From Sulfobacillus thermosulfidooxidans DSM 9293 (GTDB lineage Bacteria; Bacillota; Sulfobacillia; Sulfobacillales; Sulfobacillaceae): 64,000 nt of DNA. The notes under the pieces were generated by a model. The model worked only from the letters and a program-made list of their open reading frames with translations. It searched no databases and was not told where the DNA came from. How positions within the stretch are numbered: position 1 is the first letter of the stretch; every line of letters starts with the position of its first letter. The stretch is from the NCBI RefSeq assembly GCF_900176145.1, contig NZ_FWWY01000001.1:2070487-2134486 (forward strand). The letters run 5' to 3'. The translations under genes were made by a program, and so were the position numbers. Below are positions 59,176 to 64,000 of the stretch, piece after piece.

Positions 59176-59551
59176 ACGAATTTTCAGCGCTTTGGCGAAA
59201 ATCGGCTGCAGCGTCTCTAAGCCTCGCTTTGGTATTCGTGCTCATTGGATTGCTAGTGGCTTCGGGAAGGATGGTGTTTTGGAGCATTGCGGCAGGGATT
59301 CTCCCCGGTGTTGTGGATGTCGTAGGTCTCGGTCTTCGGTTGCCACTGTGGGCCCGGCTAAATGGACGAGCTGCGGTGGCCAGCATAAATTTAAGACTGC
59401 TGTCCAGACTGGTCCTCCTAGGGGTGTTTTTCTATGTGCTGCAGCATTATACGAGATTAGACCTTAGGTGGGCATTAGCGGGAATCTTTGTGCCTTACGC
59501 GATTTATCTAATTGGAGCGATTGTTAGCTCGCGGCACAAGGGGGTGAATGG

Positions 59552-59555
<4 letters not shown>
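59172..59555 (+). CDS. ATP synthase protein I-like membrane protein
   Basis: The 127-residue protein has four predicted helices (about 13-31, 33-52, 77-92, 96-118), the arrangement of AtpI (ATP synthase I superfamily), a chaperone for c-ring assembly. The GTG overlaps the atpZ stop (AAGTGA), and its stop overlaps atpB by four bases. Order atpZ-atpI-atpB-atpE is typical for Gram-positives. Confidence 0.82.
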
Positions 59556-60551
<996 letters not shown>

Positions 60552-60613
60552 AAAGACTCGGAACCACTCAATCCTCATTTGAGGGGATATGACAGGGAGA
60601 AGGGAGCGAAACC

Positions 60614-61108
60614 GTGTCTAGCACATCTCTAACCTTAGGCAACATGGTCGCCGGAGTTCTGCAATGGGTTATTTTGTTGATTCTCTTGCGCCTGTATGTC
60701 TACAAGCCGCTTTTGGCCGCGATGCAAAAACGTCGGGATACCATCGCCAAACAAATCAATGATGCCAATAGCTTGCGTGAAGAAGCGGAAAAACTTCATC
60801 AAGAACAAGAAGCCTTGTTGAAACAAGCGCGCGAAGATGCCAAGACTTTAATTGCTCAGGCGCGCCGCGAAGGCGAGGAAGAAGCCCGGAAAATCGTCGA
60901 ACAGGCCCAGCGGGAAGCGCAATACCGTCAAAAGGCGGCACTTGAAGAAATTCAGCATGAGCGAGATGAAGCCCTAAAGGCTATTCGTGCCCAAGTTGCT
61001 GATCTCGTCTTGATGGCTACCAGTAAATTGTTGGAACGCAATCTCGATGACAAAGATCAAGAGCGTTATCTTGATCAAATTCTACAAGATGCGGGGCAAT
61101 TACAATGA
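60614..61108 (+). CDS. atpF: ATP synthase subunit b
   Basis: The 164-residue stalk protein has one N-terminal membrane helix (about 10-28, VLQWVILLILLRLYVY). A long charged coiled coil follows (EEAEKLHQEQEALLKQARED and on). It connects the membrane part to F1. GTG 60614 follows GGGAGCG. Its stop overlaps atpH by four bases. Confidence 0.95.
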   Translation: MSSTSLTLGNMVAGVLQWVILLILLRLYVYKPLLAAMQKRRDTIAKQINDANSLREEAEKLHQEQEALLKQAREDAKTLIAQARREGEEEARKIVEQAQREAQYRQKAALEEIQHERDEALKAIRAQVADLVLMATSKLLERNLDDKDQERYLDQILQDAGQLQ

Positions 61109-61668
61109 CCGATCAACGTGCCGTCAAACCCTATGCCAAAGCGTTGTTTGAGCTCGCTAAGGACAACCAGTTAGTGGATACGATCCAAACCGACTTGGAG
61201 TTTGTGATTCAAACGATTGAAGGCTCAAAGGATTTGCAAGGGTTCTTGTATCATCCCCAAGTCTCTCATGAAGCCAAACGAGAAACACTGAAACGGATCT
61301 TTGGGGAGAGTGTCCACCCATTGGTTCTTCAATTTCTCCAACTGGTCATGGACAAGGGACGCGAGCATCTTTTGGCGGGAATTTGTGACGAATTTAACAA
61401 ACTCGTAGAAACCGATCACGGCATTGTGGAAGCGCACGTAGAAAGCGCGGTCCCACTCACAGCGGAACAACAAGCCCAATTTGCAGAACGTCTTGGGCAC
61501 ACTATGGGTAAAAAGATTAAGATTATAGCCCATGTGAATCCGGCATTGATTGGCGGTGCGGTAATCCGCGTTGGTGACCGGGTGTTGGACGGCAGTGTTC
61601 TAAGGCGTATGGAGATCCTGGGAGAGCGCCTGCGAGGAAACGGAGGAGGGGTAGTCCTTGAGCATTAA
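61105..61668 (+). CDS. atpH: ATP synthase subunit delta
   Basis: The 187-residue protein has the OSCP/delta signatures ([16 protein letters not shown] at the start, [21 protein letters not shown], and [21 protein letters not shown] near the end). It caps F1 and binds the b stalk. It is translationally coupled to atpF and overlaps atpA by 11 bases. Confidence 0.95.
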   Translation: MTDQRAVKPYAKALFELAKDNQLVDTIQTDLEFVIQTIEGSKDLQGFLYHPQVSHEAKRETLKRIFGESVHPLVLQFLQLVMDKGREHLLAGICDEFNKLVETDHGIVEAHVESAVPLTAEQQAQFAERLGHTMGKKIKIIAHVNPALIGGAVIRVGDRVLDGSVLRRMEILGERLRGNGGGVVLEH

Positions 61669-63166
61669 GCCTGAGGAAATCAGCGCGATTTTAAAAGAAG
61701 AGATTCAAAAATATGATGTGGAAACAGAGTTGTCCGAATCCGGCGTCGTTCTCACCGTTGGTGACGGCATAGCCAGAATTTATGGTTTAGCCAATTGTAT
61801 GGCTGGTGAGATGCTGGAATTCGATAATGGTGTCTTTGGGATGGCATTGAACCTCGAAGAAGACAATGTTGGTTGTGTGGTGCTTGGTAGTGATGTCGGC
61901 ATCACTGAGGGCATGCGGGTCAAGCGCACGGGAAAAATGGTCGAAGTTCCCGCAGGGGAAGCGCTCATTGGGCGTGTCGTCAATGCCTTGGGGGAACCCA
62001 TTGATGGCAAGGGACCCATTGAGACCAATATCCGTCGACCCGTTGAATATCCCGCCCCCGGTATTATCATGCGCGAGCCGGTGAACCGCCCGTTACAAAC
62101 CGGAATTAAAGCCATCGACGCCATGATTCCGATTGGTCGGGGACAGCGTGAGTTAATTATCGGTGACCGGCAAACCGGAAAGACCGCTATTGCCATCGAC
62201 ACAATTTTGAATCAAAAAGGTCAAAATGTGATTTGTGTCTATGTTGGCATCGGGCAAAAAGAATCGACGATTGCTGGCTTAGTGCGGAATTTAGAAGAAC
62301 GAGGCGCCATGGAATATACCATCGTGCTCTCGGCGTCCGCAGCTGAAGCCGCTCCACTTCAATATTTAGCTCCCTATGCGGGTTGTGCAATGGCTGAGGA
62401 ATTTCGGGATAACGGCAAGGATGTCTTGATTGTTTATGACGACTTGTCCAAGCATGCTGTTGCTTACCGTGCGATGTCCTTGCTACTGAGGCGTCCACCC
62501 GGTCGGGAAGCCTATCCCGGAGATGTCTTTTATCTTCACTCCCGTCTTTTGGAGCGTGCGGCCAACCTCAACAAAGAATACGGCGGCGGCAGTTTGACCG
62601 CTCTCCCGATTATCGAAACCTTGGCTGGTGACATTTCCGCATACATTCCGACCAACGTGATTTCCATCACCGACGGACAGATCTTCCTTGAAAGCGATTT
62701 ATTCTTCTCAGGTGTCCGGCCTGCGGTAAACGTGGGATCCTCGGTATCCCGGGTGGGATCTGCGGCTCAAATCAAGGCTATGAAACAAGTGGCTGGGACG
62801 ATGCGTTTAGACCTTGCCCAGTACCGGGAATTAGCCGCGTTCGCCCAGTTCGGTTCTGATTTGGATAAAGCGACCCAAGCCCGTATCGCCCGTGGTAACC
62901 GAACGGTCGAAATTTTGAAGCAGCCCCAATATTCACCCATGCCTGTTGAGGAACAAGTCGTATCCATATTCGCGGTCACCCGGGGATTCCTCGACGATAT
63001 TCCCGTTGAACAGGTTCGGACCTTTGAAGCGGGACTGCACCGGTTTTTGCACGAGAAACACGAAAACATTTACGAGGCGCTCCGCAAAGACAAAGCGTTT
63101 AGTGACGAAACCATCAAACTTTTGACGAACGCCATTGAGGAATATAAGAAAACGGCGGTGTTATAA
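61658..63166 (+). CDS. atpA: ATP synthase subunit alpha
   Basis: The 502-residue non-catalytic nucleotide-binding subunit has Walker [10 protein letters not shown] ([19 protein letters not shown]), the visit-DYDDLS-like [14 protein letters not shown] and the [18 protein letters not shown] signature containing the arginine finger. Length is normal. The TTG start has GGAGGAGGGG upstream. The atpG ATG begins directly after the stop. Confidence 0.97.
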   Translation: MSIKPEEISAILKEEIQKYDVETELSESGVVLTVGDGIARIYGLANCMAGEMLEFDNGVFGMALNLEEDNVGCVVLGSDVGITEGMRVKRTGKMVEVPAGEALIGRVVNALGEPIDGKGPIETNIRRPVEYPAPGIIMREPVNRPLQTGIKAIDAMIPIGRGQRELIIGDRQTGKTAIAIDTILNQKGQNVICVYVGIGQKESTIAGLVRNLEERGAMEYTIVLSASAAEAAPLQYLAPYAGCAMAEEFRDNGKDVLIVYDDLSKHAVAYRAMSLLLRRPPGREAYPGDVFYLHSRLLERAANLNKEYGGGSLTALPIIETLAGDISAYIPTNVISITDGQIFLESDLFFSGVRPAVNVGSSVSRVGSAAQIKAMKQVAGTMRLDLAQYRELAAFAQFGSDLDKATQARIARGNRTVEILKQPQYSPMPVEEQVVSIFAVTRGFLDDIPVEQVRTFEAGLHRFLHEKHENIYEALRKDKAFSDETIKLLTNAIEEYKKTAVL

Positions 63167-64000
63167 ATGGCTGGAGGCGGACTTAAAGAAGTTGACCGGC
63201 GCATTAAAAGCGTCAAGAACACGCAGCAAATAACGCGGGCCATGAAAATGGTGGCGGCTGCGAAATTGCGCAAGGCCGAGTTTCGGGCGAAACAAGCTCG
63301 GGCTTATGCCAATGAGATTCGCGCCATAACTCGGCGCGCCGTCAGCAAAGGTACAGGGCATCCGCTATTAGAGAAACGCGATGTGAACCGTGTGGGATTT
63401 GTGGTTATCACCTCGGCACGGGGCTTGGCAGGACCTTATAATGCCAACATCTTGCGGCATGCCAGTAACTACATGCGTGAAGTGGGCGGAAAAAATCCTG
63501 CCGTGTTTGCTGTGGGTCGCAAAGGCCGTGACTATTTTCTGCACCGGAATGTGCCGATATTACGGGAATTTCTCGGTGTCGGCGATGACCCTACGTTTCA
63601 TCAGGCGCGGGCCATAGCCCGGGAAATCATGCAACACTATTTGGATCATGACGTCGATGAAGTCTTTTTGAGCTATACCAAGTTCATCAATCCTTTGACC
63701 CATCAGGCCGAGACAATTCGCCTGCTGCCTGTCGAAGAACCCCCAGAAGATGATCCAAGTTTGCAGCGAAGCTATGTGTTTGAACCGGATACACAAACCG
63801 TGTTTAATGATCTGCTCCCGCGCTATATTGAGGTTTTAATTTATAGTGCGTTATTGGAATCCAAAGCGAGTGAGCAAGGAGCCCGGATGACGGCCATGGA
63901 TTCCGCAAGTAAGAACGCGGATGAACTCATTCGCAAGATGATATTAATGCGTAACCGTTTACGGCAAGCTGCTATTACGAAAGAAATTGCGGAACTCGTG
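63167..64000 (+). CDS. atpG: ATP synthase subunit gamma, partial at window edge
   Basis: The frame starts ATG 63167 one codon position after atpA and reads MAGGGLKEVDRRIKSVKNTQ, then QITRAMKMVAAAKLRKA, the N-terminal helix of the rotor shaft. At least 278 codons are present. It stays open to the end of the window, reaching the conserved C-terminal segment (AMDSASKNADELIRKM and RNRLRQAAITKEIAEL), so only the last few residues are missing. It links F1 to the c-ring. Confidence 0.95.
   Translation, partial: MAGGGLKEVDRRIKSVKNTQQITRAMKMVAAAKLRKAEFRAKQARAYANEIRAITRRAVSKGTGHPLLEKRDVNRVGFVVITSARGLAGPYNANILRHASNYMREVGGKNPAVFAVGRKGRDYFLHRNVPILREFLGVGDDPTFHQARAIAREIMQHYLDHDVDEVFLSYTKFINPLTHQAETIRLLPVEEPPEDDPSLQRSYVFEPDTQTVFNDLLPRYIEVLIYSALLESKASEQGARMTAMDSASKNADELIRKMILMRNRLRQAAITKEIAELV

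Overview
This window looks like the chromosome of an acidophilic, sulfur-oxidising Gram-positive bacterium of the Sulfobacillus type. That assignment is inferred from gene content; no marker search was run. Supporting signs are a sulfide:quinone oxidoreductase/TusA/DsrE cluster, a UDP-sulfoquinovose (sulfolipid) synthase, membrane-anchored c-type cytochromes, AGGAGG ribosome sites with many GTG/TTG starts, sigma-A-like promoters and a monoderm-type Tad pilus locus without a secretin. I found no rRNA, tRNA or CRISPR array.

Layout. 1-2969: two adjacent insertion sequences, an IS256-family element and an IS110-superfamily element of IS1111 type with long inverted repeats and strongly structured non-coding flanks. 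3009-9027: housekeeping genes (HAD phosphatase, metallo-hydrolase, sulfoquinovose synthase, methyltransferase, mannose-6-phosphate isomerase-like cupin, Mrp and DUF59 Fe-S factors). 9356-22044: a Tad/Flp pilus locus (TadG-like, Flp pilin, CpaB, two TadZ, TadA, TadB, TadC, DUF192, TadE). Its pilin gene is cut by a 1525-bp IS with 18-bp inverted repeats and a 4-bp target duplication. 22210-24287: a beta-propeller protein fused to a SoxA/TsdA-like haem domain, followed by a small cytochrome c. 24359-28803: GNAT, a PIG-V-type mannosyltransferase, polyprenol-phosphate mannose synthase, GtrA and a split ThrE exporter. 28790-35125: Fur, Nudix, MinC, an isolated type IV coupling protein with a frameshifted replication-relaxation gene, and phosphomannomutase/phosphoglucomutase. 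35433-40688: permeases, GNAT, HtrA and a lone receiver domain. 40979-46445: GlpX, a Rho factor with a very long low-complexity N-terminus, and a two-component system. 46499-49462: the sulfur cluster. 50081-51874: an unusual protein with three peptidoglycan-binding domains and a beta-propeller. 52045-58635: RpmE, PrfA, PrmC, rhodanese, antiporter, Sua5, YwlE, RpiB and Upp. 58939-64000: the ATP synthase operon, running off the right edge inside atpG.

How the parts connect. Isomerase (7096), mutase (33728), polyprenol-phosphate mannose synthase (26417) and PIG-V-like transferase (25237) are most steps of a lipid-linked mannose pathway that could glycosylate surface proteins. SQR, TusA, DsrE, the rhodanese and the propeller-cytochrome point to sulfur oxidation feeding the quinone and cytochrome pools, with the ATP synthase downstream. 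The most notable items are the reconstructable IS knockout of the pilin, the propeller/SoxA-type fusion, the putative guide-RNA regions of the IS1111-type element, the orphan coupling-protein module, and a small antisense gene over the ATP synthase promoter.
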